DNA of 64,000 nt from Begonia masoniana (Eukaryota > Streptophyta > Magnoliopsida > Cucurbitales > Begoniaceae), in NCBI GenBank assembly GCA_022432975.1, contig CM039512.1:37015936-37079935 (forward strand), written 5' to 3'. Numbering within the stretch: position 1 is the stretch's first letter; each line of letters opens with the position of its first letter. Under the pieces are notes generated by a model. It made no database searches, was not told where the DNA came from, and was given only the letters and a program-made list of their open reading frames with translations. The translations under genes were made by a program, and so were the position numbers. Positions 45,901 through 58,401 of this stretch are shown here, in pieces.

Positions 45901-46950
45901 GTCGATCTCTTTGAATTTGCTTTTGTCACCACACATGTGATTGCTTGCAGCATTGTCAAGATACCACATATTGCTCTTGCTTCCTTCTCCCTCTTTGTAA
46001 GCAAGAAACAAATTTTCTTCTACCTCTTCGTTTTGAGCATAATTCGCTGTTTCTTTGATATTTTTGGGACTCCAACAATCGCGAGCAAAATGTCCGTGCT
46101 TTTGGCAATTGTAGCATTGAACACTTGATTTATCATTTCTCTTTGAGTTGCTTCCTCTATTGTTCTCTTGACTCTTCTCTCTATTGTCAAAATTTTGCCA
46201 TCCTCGACCTCTTCCTCTACCTCGTCCACGTCCACGTCCCCGTCCTTGTCCTCTTCCTCGTTGACTTCTCCCACGTTCATTCTCCTTTTCATTCACGGAG
46301 AGTTTGGTAGCCAAAACTTGCTCGATTGGCTCCTCTTTCTTCTTGTTGATTCTCTCTTCATGAGCTTGTAAAGAACCCATGAGTTGGTCAACCGTTATGG
46401 TAGCTAAATCCTTGGACTCCTCGATAGCTACAACCACGTAATCAAACTTTGAATACAACGAGCGAAGAATCTTTTCATTGATGCGAACATCTTCTATTCT
46501 TTCTCCATATCTCTTCATTTGGTTTACGATCGCCAAAACCCTCGAAAAGAAATCCGCTATGGACTCGGATTCCTGCATTCGTAACACTTCAAATTCTCCT
46601 CGTAAGATTTGAAGACGTACCTTTTTAACCTTATCAACTCCTTGACAAGAATTTTGTAGAATCTCCCATGCTTGCTTGGCGGTGGTTGCATTTGAAACTC
46701 TCTCAAATGTAACTTCATCTAGACATTGATGAATAAGGGTGAGAGCTTGTTGGTCTCTCTTACGCATTCTTTGTAGCGTCTCCCTTTGATTAGGCGTCAT
46801 GGCGGAATCATCACGAGGCTCCTCAAAGCCTCTATCAACAATCTCCCATACGTCTTGCGATCCAAGCAAAGCTTTCATACGAATGCACCAATTCTCGTAA
46901 TTATCTTTTGTAAGTTGAGGGAAATGGAAAGGAAATGTAGAATTCGACAT
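42928..46950 (-). CDS. Copia Gag-Pol polyprotein, 1340 residues
   Basis: One open frame encodes the full polyprotein. Start ATG at 46950 ([20 protein letters not shown]) lies 20 bases inside the primer site, the usual place. Domains: gag of the UBN2 type (to about 220), an Arg-Gly run (about 230-250), CCHC knuckle [14 protein letters not shown] (about 279), protease [11 protein letters not shown] (about 328), GAG-pre-integrase, integrase with D, D and E in [17 protein letters not shown] and [11 protein letters not shown] with [11 protein letters not shown] (about 1026), and RNase H with SDSDWGGD and STCEAEY. The length is normal. The protease triad is Asp-Asn-Ala where Asp-Ser/Thr-Gly is canonical. 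This may be a variant of the lineage or a defect in an otherwise intact copy. Confidence 0.96.
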   Translation of the reverse strand: MSNSTFPFHFPQLTKDNYENWCIRMKALLGSQDVWEIVDRGFEEPRDDSAMTPNQRETLQRMRKRDQQALTLIHQCLDEVTFERVSNATTAKQAWEILQNSCQGVDKVKKVRLQILRGEFEVLRMQESESIADFFSRVLAIVNQMKRYGERIEDVRINEKILRSLYSKFDYVVVAIEESKDLATITVDQLMGSLQAHEERINKKKEEPIEQVLATKLSVNEKENERGRSQRGRGQGRGRGRGRGRGRGRGWQNFDNREKSQENNRGSNSKRNDKSSVQCYNCQKHGHFARDCWSPKNIKETANYAQNEEVEENLFLAYKEGEGSKSNMWYLDNAASNHMCGDKSKFKEIDNSVTGLVTFGDDSKVQIEGKGTIIIRMKNGDHKLINNVYYVPSMKSNILSLGQLLEKNYEVHMKDCTLLLQDDRRNVIAKVPMTKNRMFMLDIQADVARCLKTCTKDISWLWHLRLGHLNFGGLKLLGQKRMLTGLPSIDQPAQLCEGCLAGKQFRKSFPKESTSRASKPLQLIHADVCGPIKPLSFGKNRYFLLFIDDFSRKTWVYFLKEKSQVFEVFKKFKAYVERQSGRSIKALRSDNGGEFTSNEFKEFCKAQGIRRFLTVPRSPQQNGVVERKNRTILNMARSMLKTKMMPKEFWAEAVNCAVYLSNRCPTRSLWNKTPQEAWSGRKPSASHLRVFGSIGYVHVPDQQRSKFDDKSKKYIFVGYDQYSKGYKLYDPIIGKKFVSRDVEFNEEDFWNWNDEDKKRYEFFPLFDEEQRNEVQEPITPPRLPTILNTPSSSSSGSSSEREPRMRSLEDLYEVTQNLSEDLTLFCHFVDCEPIVFEEAVKDENWRIAMDDEIASIEKNKTWELATIPKGQKPIGVKWIFKEKKNAKGKVEKYKARLVAKGYSQRPGIDYGEVFAPVARLETIRLVISLAAQNRWKIHQMDVKSAFLNGVLEEDVYVEQPQGYIVKGNEDKVLKLKKALYGLKQAPRAWNSRIDKYFLENGFIKCPYEHSLYAKVRENGDVLFVCLYVDDLIFTGTNPTMYEEFKQAMTKEFEMTDIGLMSYYLGIEIDQRDDGIFASQESYGREILKKFKMENCRPVSTPVACGVKLSKNEEEEKVDSTTFKSLVGSLRYLTCTRPDILFGVGLVSRFMESPTVTHFQAAKRILRYIKGTINFGMLYSFSNEFKLVGYSDSDWGGDIDDRKSTTGFVFYMGTTAFTWSSKKQQIVTLSTCEAEYVAATSCVCHAIWLRRLLKELQMPQEEPTEIFVDNKSAIALAKNPVFHDKSKHIDTRYHFLRDCITKSEVQVKYVKSNDQVADIFTKPLKYDTFSKLRMMLGVIRN

Positions 46951-46968
46951 TTCTACAAGATCGAAAAT

Positions 46969-46984
46969 CCGAGCTCTGATACCA
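46969..46984 (-). promoter_or_regulatory. Primer binding site, initiator Met-tRNA
   Basis: On the minus strand TGGTATCAGAGCTCGG lies three bases inside the 5' LTR and matches the initiator Met-tRNA complement for its first 12 bases. Confidence 0.92.
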
Positions 46985-46987
46985 ATT

Positions 46988-47309
46988 TGTTGGAATGAGG
47001 AAGAGGGATTTTAAGAGAAAGGAAGTAGGAGGAAGAGAAATACAACTAGAGAGAGCAAACTAGATTATAGAAATGACTTCTTGTAAATGACTTGATACTA
47101 AAGGCTTAGACATAGATCCTATTTATAGGACTATTTGGTACATATTTGAGGGCAATACATGAACCTCCTCATTAATGCAATACATGCATTAATGTATCTA
47201 TTACAACTTCCTAGATACACTTTCACAAATACATTGACTTAAACCATGAACCTTATTAAAAACATACATGAACTAAATATATTAATAGAATTAAGCTATA
47301 ATTTCAACA
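46988..47309 (-). repeat. 5' LTR of the young copia element
   Basis: 322 bp and nearly identical to 42593-42914. On the minus strand TCCTATAAATAGGATC near 47120 provides a good TATA box. Confidence 0.95.
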
Positions 47310-47955
47310 ATTTTATCTTATCGATTTGATTTTATTTTTTTCATTTTCTTAGGTATAGATTTTATTTTTATTTCATCTTTTTTTTTAAATTTTCATAGAG
47401 ATTTACTTAATCTTATTAGAGTGTTTAAATGATAACATAAACTCTATTTTAAAGGACCCAAAGAAATTTTTGACAATCAATACAATTATTCCTCTTTGAG
47501 AAATCATTTTCTATTATTCTTTTAATTTTCCGTTTTGATGTTGAAACAAATCTTTGGCTGCCTCAGGAATGATTAGATGATTGATAAGGCAAACAATTCT
47601 CACACCAACATTTATTGTGATTTATTCCTATACTTAATATTAAACTCATTTTAAAAGTTCGATTTTGATAGAGTACGGTTGTCGCAGCAGACATTCTATA
47701 ATTTCTCATCTGCCAGTGCAACCTAGTACATGTCATTAAAGGTCGTTACATCGGCCAACACAAGGGTGTGCCATTCAGCAAGAGTAGAAGAGCAAGAAAG
47801 TGACAAAACAGAAAATAGGGAAGAGGGAAAGGTCGAGGAAAAACATATGGAAAATGGTCCAAATGGACAACTTTTCATTCTAGTGTTACCTTCAGTGTGT
47901 TCGTACCGTGTTCATGTTAGCTGAAATCTACTGCTTTCTCAGGCAATTGGAATCA
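47310..47955. other. Spacer downstream of the coiled-coil gene
   Basis: AT-rich DNA. It presumably includes the 3' untranslated region of the minus-strand gene that ends at 47956. No separate gene recognised. Confidence 0.45.
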
Positions 47956-49386
47956 TTATCTGCTTATTTTATCCCTTTTCATCAACATAATCACTAGTTG
48001 CTTCTGCAGCTGAGCTCTTGTTGTGTAATTAAATGCCAATTTTTTCTCTAAATTTTCCTTTATTGCTTGCAACTCAGACTTCTTCGACTCGGCTTCAGCA
48101 ATCTCGGAATTGTTTTCATAGGCATTCCTACCTTGAGAACTCGTGAAGATTGACTTCAGCTGCGAAAAAAGAAGTACTGTTAATAAATAGTAAATAACAA
48201 GATTTTAAACTTCTCAACATTTAGATGCAAGTTGAGAGCAGCAAAATCAAGGATTTGATTTAAACTTCAAGATAGCCTCAGACTAAACAACTCAATACAT
48301 ATAGTTTATGCACTTTTACCAGGAGAAGATGAACCGTTGATAACCTATCAAATGAAATAACCTGTGCTTTTGCAGGAGGTTTTAAACAATCTGAGAAACT
48401 AGATTTGGCACAGGCTTCTTTAACAACTGTAAGGTTAACAATCTAATCTTGAGTTCTATCGTTTTCTTAGGGTCTCAGGAATTAGCTTACAAAATACTTA
48501 TATTTGGCTGCTAATACTGAAACAAAATCACCCATCACTTAGACTACTTTAAAACCTTACAATATTAGTCTTCATCGTTAACATCCAGCCAAAATAAAAC
48601 CTTACAAAATTACAAGTGCAAACACCATTATCCAGTTATTGCTTATCAATCAAGTTCACTTTTAATCTAACATTTAATCATGGGTAAGGGAATATATATG
48701 TACTGAATTCTCTTCAAATTCAGGAAACAAAGTAACAAATTTAACATCATACAAGCACTCATTCAAAATACGATAATTGGGTGGTGATTTCAATTACCTT
48801 GATTACTTGGTTTTTCAGTTGCTCAACTTGCTTTCGAGTTTCTACTACATATGAGTCCGCATTACCTCTAAATTCATTCATTTCAAGACTCTTCGAATGA
48901 TAGAACTTCTGCCTCTCCTTTTCCATCTCCTCAAGCTCCTCATTCTCAACTTCAAGAACTCCAAAAATTTGCATCATATAAAGTCCAATTTTATCCAATT
49001 CAGCAGAAGCAAGGAAATGTAAACCAAAATTCACCTATATTCCTTTAAAGAGCTAAGGTACATAGCATCGAGGTTTTCCATATCAGCCTTGAGGGACAAA
49101 ATACTGAAGTTTTGCATCGCCATTCTCCGATCGAGCATCAAACACCTCTGTTCCATCGCCCTATTTTTTGCGACTTTCAATGCTAAGACCTTCGACTTGC
49201 TAACCTGCAATTCTTTCTCCGCCTGAAAACACTTATCTATCGCGTAAATCTCTGGATGACGAACTACAAATCTACAGTAAGGAGACTATGAATTTGTCAT
49301 TTGAAAACCTGGAGGAGAGCGAGACGTTCGTTCCTTGTGTGCTCTATCTGTTCAATCCGTTCCCTGAATGCTGCGGAAAGCGCCAT
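47956..49386 (-). CDS. Small coiled-coil protein gene, four exons
   Basis: This is the only probable host protein gene. Exon 1 is 49309-49386 (ATG at 49386, starting MALSAAFRERIEQIEHTRNE). Exon 2 is 49035-49222 (AEKELQVSKSKVLALKVAKN onwards). Exon 4 is 47956-48159 (LKSIFTSSQGRNAYENNSE, stop TAA). Donors and acceptors are GT and AG, and exon 3 joins exon 4 in phase. Exon 3 ends at 48798. Its start is uncertain: the only acceptor in phase with exon 2 is 48912 (194 residues in total), but it is purine-rich, and the open stretch up to about 48960 (VENEELEEMEKERQK) also looks coding. The product is charged, Glu/Lys-rich and mostly helical. There is no signal peptide or known domain, and the family was not recognised. 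A CT repeat sits in the presumed 5' leader. Confidence 0.72.
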
Positions 49387-49390
49387 TGCG

Positions 49391-49412
49391 GGGAGAGAGA
49401 GAGAGAGAGAGA
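49391..49412. repeat. GA microsatellite in 5' leader
   Basis: A GA repeat (CT on the minus strand) of about 20 bases lies just upstream of the start codon at 49386. CT repeats in 5' leaders are common in plants and may influence expression. Confidence 0.8.
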
Positions 49413-51109
49413 TGTTTTTTCACATTTGAACCCAAGATCTCTTCCTTGAAGAATGCAATACTAGTAATATAATGGAGTAAAGTATGGTTCAGGCTGCAAC
49501 CCGCACGGACACTGGTCGAAGCCATGGCGTTCAAATGAATCTTCTGATTTAACTATAGGTTTCAAAGCATCCGAAAGCCTTGGTGCTTCTCAGGTTGGGG
49601 TGTTCCTTCTTATGCCCCTAGGCCTTTTGAACAAGTGGAGTTTACTGCACCAGGACAACAACCCAAATTTGAAGGATGAGACTCACTGACCTACACCTAA
49701 TTAATTTGCTTGACGTTAACTCCAAGGCTGGTCAGATCCTTAAAAAAGATTTGAGACAATTTAAAGATAGAATTAAAATAAAATCTTTAGCATTTTGCGT
49801 CATCAAACTGACTTTGTCTCTTATTACTCTAGCTCAGCAAGCGTGATACATGTGTTTTAACGATTGGGATAGTCTCGCCAATAATATTTGTAAATATAAA
49901 TATATTACAAATACATTCATATTAATTTTTTGACAAATTACATTTATGGTAATAATATTTTATTCTATTAGGTAGTTTATTTCTTGGTAATCAAGAAATA
50001 ATCTATTCAAATTATTGAATGGATGGATATTATAAATCATGAAAATATTGGTAAAAGTAAAAATAAGAAAACTTGAGGATCAAAGGAAGTATATGAAAAT
50101 CTAGAGGCATTAGTTTTTTTGGAAAACTTTATTTTGGAAGGCCAATTTGAAAATGATTTGATGAATTATATCAGACTTGCGATCACATTAATTATGAGAT
50201 ACTTTTCTAAGTTTTTGGGATCCATATTCAAGTAATTGGCAATACTTTTCTAAAATATTACACGAGGTGTCACTCAATCGATTTAGTGAGATTTGGTTTA
50301 CTTATTTTTTGCGGCTTTAAATCTCGATTTGGTATTTGAATTAAACTTCAGATAAGGCAGTTACCAATAATATTTAAGCCTTCGTTTTCTAAGTAAGTGA
50401 CTGACGGATTTTTTATTCTTAGAAGGAGTTCTTCATTGTTGAGTCGTCGCCGTTCTTTCTCTTCCAACGCTTCTGTGTATGGGTTTGTGATTATTCATTC
50501 AGTTTTTGAATGTTATTTTACACACTATGTTTATGTTTTGGAATTCATGGATTATTCGAGTGTGTTGATTTATTGCGTCCGAAGACAGCGACCTGGTATT
50601 ACAGACGGTGTCATAGGAAACAATCTTCTTTATTCTTCATTGAAGCTCAGTCTCGGGAGGAGGCTGCATTGGAACTCGAGAGGAGTTCTGTTTATCGACA
50701 ATGGGAGCTTGTCTTGTTGATTGTGGGCAAGGAGATCTTGCCATACACGGATTCCGGGAAGAGTCATCAACAACAAGGGGATCTTGTTGCTTTTAGATCT
50801 CGAAAGAGATCGATCTCAAGTCGAGGGGAGCTCGCAAAAACAGTTTTATTTGGGAAGTTAGAAAGTGACGGCGACAAAGATAAGAGAAAATCTTTATTTG
50901 TTTAAGTCCGTTTGTCTTGTAACTTTGTGAACTCGTGAAATGTTTTATATCTGGGCGTGACCCCGCAAATGTAGACGAATTGCCGAACTGAGTTATCAAC
51001 CTCCTGTCTTTTTAATTTTCGTGTATTTATAATTTTTTATCATTGCATTAATTATCGGTATCACACGAAACACTCTGTGTGACATCGCATAATTGATCTT
51101 AATATTTCA
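49413..51109. other. Non-coding or unassigned region
   Basis: It includes the promoter side of the coiled-coil gene. Two overlapping plus-strand frames (50397-50720 and 50510-50905) have fairly normal codon make-up but match nothing I recognise and lack clear splice or domain signals. They may be a fragment of an unknown gene or element leader. The remainder is AT-rich. Confidence 0.4.
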
Positions 51110-51870
51110 ATACTTAAAAAATGTTGCCCATTTACTTTGATGCGCTTATGTGCACTTTATTCTTCATTTTCTACTGCTTCATAGAAGAAAAGTTTAGAAA
51201 TCTTAAACTATCCAAACCATCTAGACTTGGGCTTGTAGGATGAAGTTTCCATCGAGAATTATAGAGCAACACTTGTCATCCCTACTTGAATTTTCGCTCT
51301 AATATATTTTTGTCATTTTCTTTCTTTGTATAGCTTGCCATCTTTGTGGGCTTGCCGCCGAAATTCTTCTATCTCATCTAATGTAAGTAGACATTTTTTT
51401 ACGGACTACATACTGATCAAAATTCAACTTCTTAAGGGCCCAATGTGCATGCATTATGTTTCAATTCTACAAGTAAGCTGACATGCCTTGCTGAAAACTT
51501 ATCGTTAGAGTCGTAGTTTTATCAACTATGCAGAATTCTCATAACACATCATCCAACTTTTCCATTCGAGTTGATTATTTTTTATGATGGTTCTTTTCTT
51601 TTTCTGTTAGACACTTTCACTTGTCCGCTTGTCTACAGATGATAAGTTGTCTCACTTTTGTGGCTCACATTGTATTTAGTGAGCAGAACTTTGAGATCAT
51701 ATTTCAAAAATTAGTGCCTCATCACTAATTATTAATCGAGGAGTTTCAAATCTAGTGAAGACGTTTGTTTTCAAAAGATTTATGACCACTTTAGAATCAT
51801 TGGTAGTCGATTTCATTTCTTTAACCAATCTACGTATAATAACATTTTGTCTACGGGTCCTAACGATTAT
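51110..51870 (-). pseudogene. Athila-like gypsy integrase remnant
   Basis: The minus strand reads, with stops and frameshifts, VINLLKTNVFTRFETPRLII near 51770, MEKLDDVL near 51560, HWALKKLNFDQY near 51440, then VLLYNSRWKLHPTSPSLDGL near 51240 and KVNGQHF near 51130. This is the order of integrase core, C-terminus and end of pol in Athila/Tat-type elements. No LTRs are adjacent. It overlaps in domain with 24480-26080 but is a separate insertion. Confidence 0.75.
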
Positions 51871-52514
51871 GAATAAAAAATATTCATAAATTTGGTGTTT
51901 AAGTTAAAAAATTGAATAAATAAAAGTACAAGAGAGGGGATAATAAACATGTGAAGATGATGGGGTGAGTGCAAATGGTTACACAATCCGAATCAGGTTT
52001 TCAATAAAGGCTGAGCATGGGCATCAGGTTTGAGCTGTCTCCAATTGGCGCTTCGTATTTAGAAAAGATAGGGGAAAAAAAAAAAGCTTGAAAAGAAAAA
52101 GTTGTCATCGCAAAAAGAATAAAGCTTGGCCGACCATTTTCTGCTGACCTAAAAAGCCTTAGCATTCTATTCTTATATTATTTCTAAATTTTTAAAAATT
52201 AAAGCTAATGACTTGAATTCTGTTAATACTGATAAACATGTAAATAAATGCTTGTTTTCAACTTCACTTACCGTAACATATCGAATTTCTTCCTCAAATC
52301 AATCTAAATTAAAATTCAATTTCCGCAATCTAGCCTTAATTAAGAACCAATTAAATTGATTAGCACAAAATCAAAGATTTATTTCCAATTAACAATCCGA
52401 TTAACATTGATTTACACAATCATCAACATATGGAATAATTTAACCCTAAATTCAAACTGATTATTCTGCAACGTTAGGAAATAATCAATCTTAAATGGAA
52501 TTGATTTCCAATTT
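51871..52514. other. AT-rich spacer before the hAT transposon
   Basis: No gene recognised. It ends with the target duplication GTAACGAC at 52515-52522. Confidence 0.5.
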
Positions 52515-52789
52515 GTAACGACTAGGGGTGAGCAGAACCGAACCCAACCTGAGGAACCGAACCGAATCGAGGGTTTGGTTCGGGTTAGGTTCGGGTCCAA
52601 GAGGGTTTGTTTGTGTTTGGGTCGGGTGAGCCAAATTGTGTTCGGGTTCGGTTCGGGTGGACGGCAAACCTGAACCAAACCGAAAAACCGAAGGTAAATA
52701 AAAATTTAGGCAATCGGCAATTCGGCATTCAGCATTTCGCGTTCTTCAATCGGCATTCGGCATTTCGGTTTAGGGCAGAAACCAAAACC

Positions 52790-52905
52790 TCCAGCCAGCC
52801 TCCACTCCTCGGCGCTCCAGCGGCGCCGGCAGCGACAGAACGCCTCGACCCTCGTCCTCGCTCAACTCCTCCAGCCAGCCTCCACTCCTCGGCGCTCCAG
52901 CGGCA
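52790..52905 (+). repeat. Tandem repeat in hAT 5' leader
   Basis: CTCCAGCCAGCCTCCACTCC and the following GGCGCTCCAGCGGC occur twice, about 78 bp apart. They lie in the presumed untranslated leader upstream of the transposase start. Confidence 0.8.
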
Positions 52906-53580
52906 GCGACAGATTAGGTCAGAAACTCGCCTCGACCCTCGTCGGAAAACTGTGGTAGGGATGTAGTTGCAATGTGTTTGAAGAAAAATGCTGCGGTGTT
53001 CTTGAACATTCAACCTATTTTTTAGCCGCTACAGTTTTCCTATCCTCTCAATTTTGCACATATATTCTAAAACTCATCTTCAACCTATTTTGCAGCATCT
53101 TTCAAATCTAAATTTTACAACAAAATTTAGGTTTCTTCAAATTATGATTATTGATTTCAAATTGTTGTTAATTTTGCAGCTCCCTGGCGACTGGTGTGGC
53201 CCTGCTCCCTCGTTGCTCTCGGTCTTGCTCTCTGTGCTCCACCCTTCAGCCTCCAATCCAACAAATCAGACCTGTATGCACTTGTCAGTATGTGTAATGT
53301 GTTTATAATTTTTTATTTATGTACTAGTAAAAATTAGGGCTGTGGGAGACTCTTCGAAAATGTTGATCGAGAGCATTGTTTGCTGTTTTAAATTATAGGG
53401 TGTTTATTTATGTAATTGTTGCTTGCTGTGAGTATGACTATTGATTGTGACATATTTGTGATATTTGATATAGAATTACTGAATTAGAGTATTCAAATTT
53501 GTGATATTTGCTATAGAATTGTTTGAATTTGTTTCGTTAATTGAATGATGAATATGATTGTTGTTGATTGTTTTTTTAGG

Positions 53581-56500
53581 ATGGAAACTAATGTGAATGA
53601 TAGTAATCCGAAGAAAAGAAGTAGATCCAATGCTTGGATAACTTCACTTTGGATGAAAATTGTAACGACCCCAATCCGGTCAGGGCCGCCACGGACAAAC
53701 CATGACGTAATCTAATCCGGAGACCATCAATATCTGACGTAAAATTTTTTCTTTTTACTCCACATTGTAAAATAAACGGACTTAGACAATTGACCACCTC
53801 AAACGACCCATTTAGAATTTAACCTGGACTTAAACGTGTTAAGCATAAAGTTCGTCAACTTTCAAATCATTGAAACGATGTAAAAATCCTCTTCTCGGAA
53901 AATACCGACGACTCGGTTTTTGGGCCCTTAAAATCCTTTAGAATACGTGAGGGCCGTCCCTAAAATACATTTAAAAGGTATCGAAAAAGGGGTCGGGTTT
54001 AAAACATGTTCGAAAAGTCGGAAGAATTAAAAACACGTCGACCACGATCGATCGCGCCCCAAGCCCGATCGATCGGGCTGGCTCGGGTTTCCCGATTAAA
54101 AACGAAACCTCACCCACGATCGATCGCACCAAATGCCCGATCGGTCAGGCCCTCTCGGGTGTTCCGATTAAAATTTCATCTAAACCACGATCGATCGCGA
54201 CTCGGTCACGATCGCTCGTGTGGGCCACAATCTGGGCGCTCCCAGTGCGCACGCCGCGCGCGCCCACTGCGCGCGCGCGCCACGCACGGCCAGCGCGCTC
54301 CAGCGCCTGGCCTGCGCGCGCCCCTCCTCTTTTTCCTTTCCCTTAACTAATTTTTCTTCTCCAAACTCTTACCCTTCACCCTAAATTTTCCTAAAATCAT
54401 TCCACCCAACATTTAACACATAATTCTTCATACTCCCGAAGATCCCGACTCGAACACATACCCGGACACGTGTTTAAAATTTATGAGAACAAACTGCATG
54501 GATCGCCCTAAAACCCGAGCATATCCATATGACCTAAAATACTTAAACTCATCAAATATCATCCAAACCAATTCATAACACCAAAGTTAAACATAAAAGC
54601 AGAAATTCCTTAAATATCATCAAGACGATAACGTTCCTCGAATCATTCTAAACAACACTACTCCAAACCTAAATCCACTATACAATTACCAAAATATCGT
54701 ACCTCTCTATACGTCCTAATATTATCATTCAAAGCCGGTCCCAAATCACACCCATTTACCACAAAACGCTCAGAGTATACCCACAGATCATCCAGCCCAA
54801 CCAAAACACGCCCCGTCGCCACGAGCTCAATCCACCGACCATCTATGCCTGATCATCAGGAAGAGGTTCCTCACCTTCATGTTCGTCACCTACATCATAC
54901 GATAAACACATTAAGCCTAATGCTTAGTAATGAGGTGCACTAAAACATGAGAATACGTAATGCATGGTCTTTCAAAAACATGTTCATTTTTCCATTGTTT
55001 ACTTTACATAACATATACATATATATCATTAGGCATGAGTAGGCACGGGCACCACTCGTCTACCCAGTAGACCAAACACTTGCCCTGAGTTGCCATGATC
55101 ATATTTTCGTGCCCTGAGTTGCCATTTACGTGCCCCGTGCCCTACTCATCCTCCAACCTCATTTACTTTACTTCGTTTACTCGAAAACGTGCATGCAAAA
55201 CATTTCATTAAATCATAAGGGAAAAACATGATGCATGAAGAAAAGACTCCGAACAATTATCTAACCGTTCATGGCACACATAAACGAATCTTACTCATGT
55301 ACGAACCTAACTGAGTACTACTAGGAAACATCCCAGACTACCCGGCTAGTTTAAGCCCCACAATCAGAAAACATCATAAAACCTAACATCGATACAATGT
55401 AGGGCCTGAAGGGCCGGAAACCTAACACCCACTTACCTGGAGTCCTAGCTATGCCGAGCACCGTCCTTTGAGAGCTTGGGTTACCTAAGGCATTTTCATA
55501 ACACGTCATTAGCATCAACTCTATATTATAAACTTCAAGACTAAACGAAACTCCGAGCTAAGACAAACTTCCCAAAACTCTTATTCACTTCATTCGGGCA
55601 TTTCGTCGAGCACATTATGCTCACTAACTCAAAAACTCCATTAATGGCTTCCAACCACCTTCCAACAACCAAAACTTATCCTTAAACATTAACCCACACC
55701 ATTAATTCACACCAACCACCACAACAATCATAAATACAACACTATTGGGTATTAATATTGTCAAACTATCGATTTCTACCAAAACCCCAAATTTCTCAAC
55801 CCTAACTCAAATTAACCCTAACCGATTAGTGCCCTAAAACAACAACTAAGCTAGCCCAAAGTATAGAACTTACCTAGAGAGTTGATTTGTTGAAGAAAAC
55901 CGAAGAGAAACTCGCCAGAAATCGGAACTTGAGTGATCGATGGAGGGAGAACATCGCAAGGAGAGGGAGGAGAAAACTTTTGACAAAAGAAGAAACGTGA
56001 AGGAGGGGGAAAGAGAGTTTCTTTTTATTAAAATTTTGGGTTGGCTAATTACCTCCTTGTCCTTAGTGCAATTCCCTTACTTCTTTCACAATTCGTCTAT
56101 TGATTTGGTTTCCTGAAAATTTCTTATTTCTCCGAATATTCCAATTTATTCCTAGGATTCTAACAAAACTTCCCGTTCGCCAATCGGGTATAATTTACCA
56201 ATTCTACGACTTAAAACGATGTAGGGCTAAAAATGGAACTTGGCTCTATGCTATACATTTGAATTTTTAAAAAAATTTACTTACTCTTATAAAAATCCTC
56301 ATATATTCCTAGGATCCCAATAAAATCTCTTGCTCACTAAACAGACCTATATTTCTTATTTACGAAAATACCCTTGGAGCAAAAACCCGAAAAACTCGGG
56401 TGTTACAAAAATTGTGATGAAAATGCACCTAAAGCTAGTTGTAACCACTGTGGTCAGTCATATGCATGTCATTCTGTACGAAATGGTACTTCAAATATGA

Positions 56501-58401
56501 CCAGACATTTAAAGGTGTGTAAAAAGTATTTGTCAAAATTGGATGGCAAACAAACAACATTGCCTTTTTTAAAGAAGGAAAGTGGGGGACAATGTTCTAA
56601 AGTAGCAACATTTACTCAGGCAGGGGGGCGTAAAGTGATTGCTAGCATGCTAATTAAGGATGAATTGCCTATGAGAATGGTTGAATGGGAAGGATTTAAA
56701 GAATGTCTTCAATATTTTCAAAGTTCTTTTGTTATGCCTTCTCGTAGAACAGTAGCAAGAGATATTGAAGCTATATACAACAATGAGAAAAGACAGTTGA
56801 AAGAATTTATTAGTAGAAAAAGTCAAAGAGTGAGTTTAACTACTGATACTTGGACTTCGAATCAAAATATCAATTATATGGTTGTGACTGGTCATTTTAT
56901 TGATGGTGATTGGAAGTTGCATAAAAAAATTTTGAATTTTGTTCAAATAGAAAATCACAAAAGTGAAACCATTGGAAAATTACTTGAAGACTGTTTGTTG
57001 GGCTGGGGCATTGAGAATGTTTTGACCATTACTATTGATAATGCATCATCTAATGATGTTGCAATTTCTTGTTTGGTTAAGACTTTGCGTAATTGGCAGA
57101 GTTCAGTTGTTTTAGATGGAGAATTTATTCATGTTAGATGCTTTGCGCACATTTTAAATTTGATTGTTAATGATGGGTTGAAGGAACATCAACATTCAAT
57201 TAGCAGGGTATGAAAAGCTGTCAAATATATCAAATCTTCCCCAAGAAGATTACAACATTTTAAGAATTGTGTTGACAGTTGCAAGATTGCATTTAAAGGA
57301 AATGTAACCCTGGATGTGTGCACTAGATGGAACTCTATGTATTTGATGCTAGATAATGCTGAGAAATATGAAAAGGCTTTTGAAAAAATGAGAGAATGTG
57401 ACAACAATTTCATATCAGATCTCAATGAAGAAGGGCTTCTTACAAGCGAAGATTGGACAAATATTCGAGTATTTTGTAAGTTTCTGAAGGTTTTTTATGA
57501 CTCAACTAACACTGTTTCAGCTTCATTACATGTTACATCTAATTTGTATGTTAGTGAAGTATGTCTGTTAAAGATGATCATTCAACAACATGCCATGGCT
57601 GACAATATGCTATTAAGGACAATGACTTTAGGCATGCAGAATAAATTTGACAAGTATTGGGGCACTTATGAAAGGTTCAATATTCTTGTCTTTGTGGCGG
57701 TCCTTCTCGATCCAAGATGCAAGTCAAAACTATTAAAACATTATCTAAGCATCTTGTTTGGGACTGATAGAGTTGCAGAGCTTATGAACAAAGTGGACAA
57801 TGTAATGGAAAGACTATATTTGGATTTCAAAGGTGATTCAAATGACGGATGTCTAACTTCAAGGATTGAGATTCCAAAGGCAACTAATATTGCAACCTCT
57901 ACCTTCTTTGACAATTCTCTAGAGTTTGATACTTCTATTAATATGTCTGAAATTGATGAGTATATGACCGAGAAACTTGAAAAATACTCAGATAATTTAG
58001 ATATATTGACATGGTGGAAGTTGAATGGCCACAAATATCCGATTCTGAGCAAAATAGCCAAAGATGTTTTCGTCATTCCAATTTCGACCGTCGCTTCAGA
58101 GTCCGCATTCAGTTGTGGTGGTCGTATTGTGGACTCATCGTGTACATCTTTATTACCAACGACAGTGGAAGCTATTATTTGCACTCAAAGTTGGATCCGT
58201 TCTAAGAGTCCAACTTTGTCTGACAGTGATTATAAAACTATTGATGAAGGTACTTCATTTATTTTATATGAACTATTATATTACAAATATTATTTTTATT
58301 CTTACTAATCACTAGTTTTGTATTATTGAATTTTTGTTGTAGAAATTGATGCTTTAACTCAAAGGAATGAAGAAAAAGAGAAAGATATTATCGAGTTATA
58401 G
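53581..58401 (+). pseudogene. hAT transposase gene, interrupted
   Basis: The ATG at 53581 follows an intron-like TTTTTTTAG. Coding runs to 53660, is split by a solo LTR, resumes at 56413, and ends after a 93-bp intron (58250-58342, GT...AG, in phase) at TAG 58399-58401. Domains: BED zinc finger (CNHCGQSYACHSVRNGTSNM near 56435, then HLKVC), RNase H-like core (LTTDTWTS near 56840, TITIDNASSND near 57027), and hATC dimerisation (DILTWWKLNGHKYPILSK near 58000, STVASESAFSCGGR near 58090). Defects are the LTR, a frameshift just upstream of it, and a TGA at 57211-57213 that fits a C-to-T change of CGA. The last third is open. The protein would excise and reinsert the element. Confidence 0.93.
53661..56407. 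mobile_element. Solo LTR inside the hAT transposase (2747 bp)
   Basis: It starts TGTAACGACCCCAATCC and ends AAAACTCGGGTGTTACA. The 5-bp duplication AAAAT flanks it at 53656-53660 and 56408-56412. It shares its sense-strand start (TGTAACACCCGAGTTTTTCG) with the LTR at 59191, so both are one family. It contains CGATCGATCG palindromes at 54045-54215 and an alternating CG-rich tract at 54238-54320. Confidence 0.94.

Larger units (their letters stand above)
42593..47309 (-). mobile_element. Copia retrotransposon, very young
   Basis: Complete minus-strand element with 322-bp LTRs at 42593-42914 and 46988-47309. They differ at only one position by eye (AAGAAAAAGG against AAGAGAAAGG). The primer site is next to the right LTR and the purine tract AAAGGAGGA on the minus strand is next to the left LTR. 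The flanks ATTT (42589-42592) and ATTTT (47310-47314) suggest a duplication that has lost one T. Gag-Pol is open throughout. Such near-identical LTRs mean very recent insertion. Confidence 0.96.

Noticed and set aside
50397..50905. A possible host gene in two overlapping plus-strand frames
   Set aside because: No motif, splice pattern or recognisable family was seen, so it is listed only as an unassigned region.
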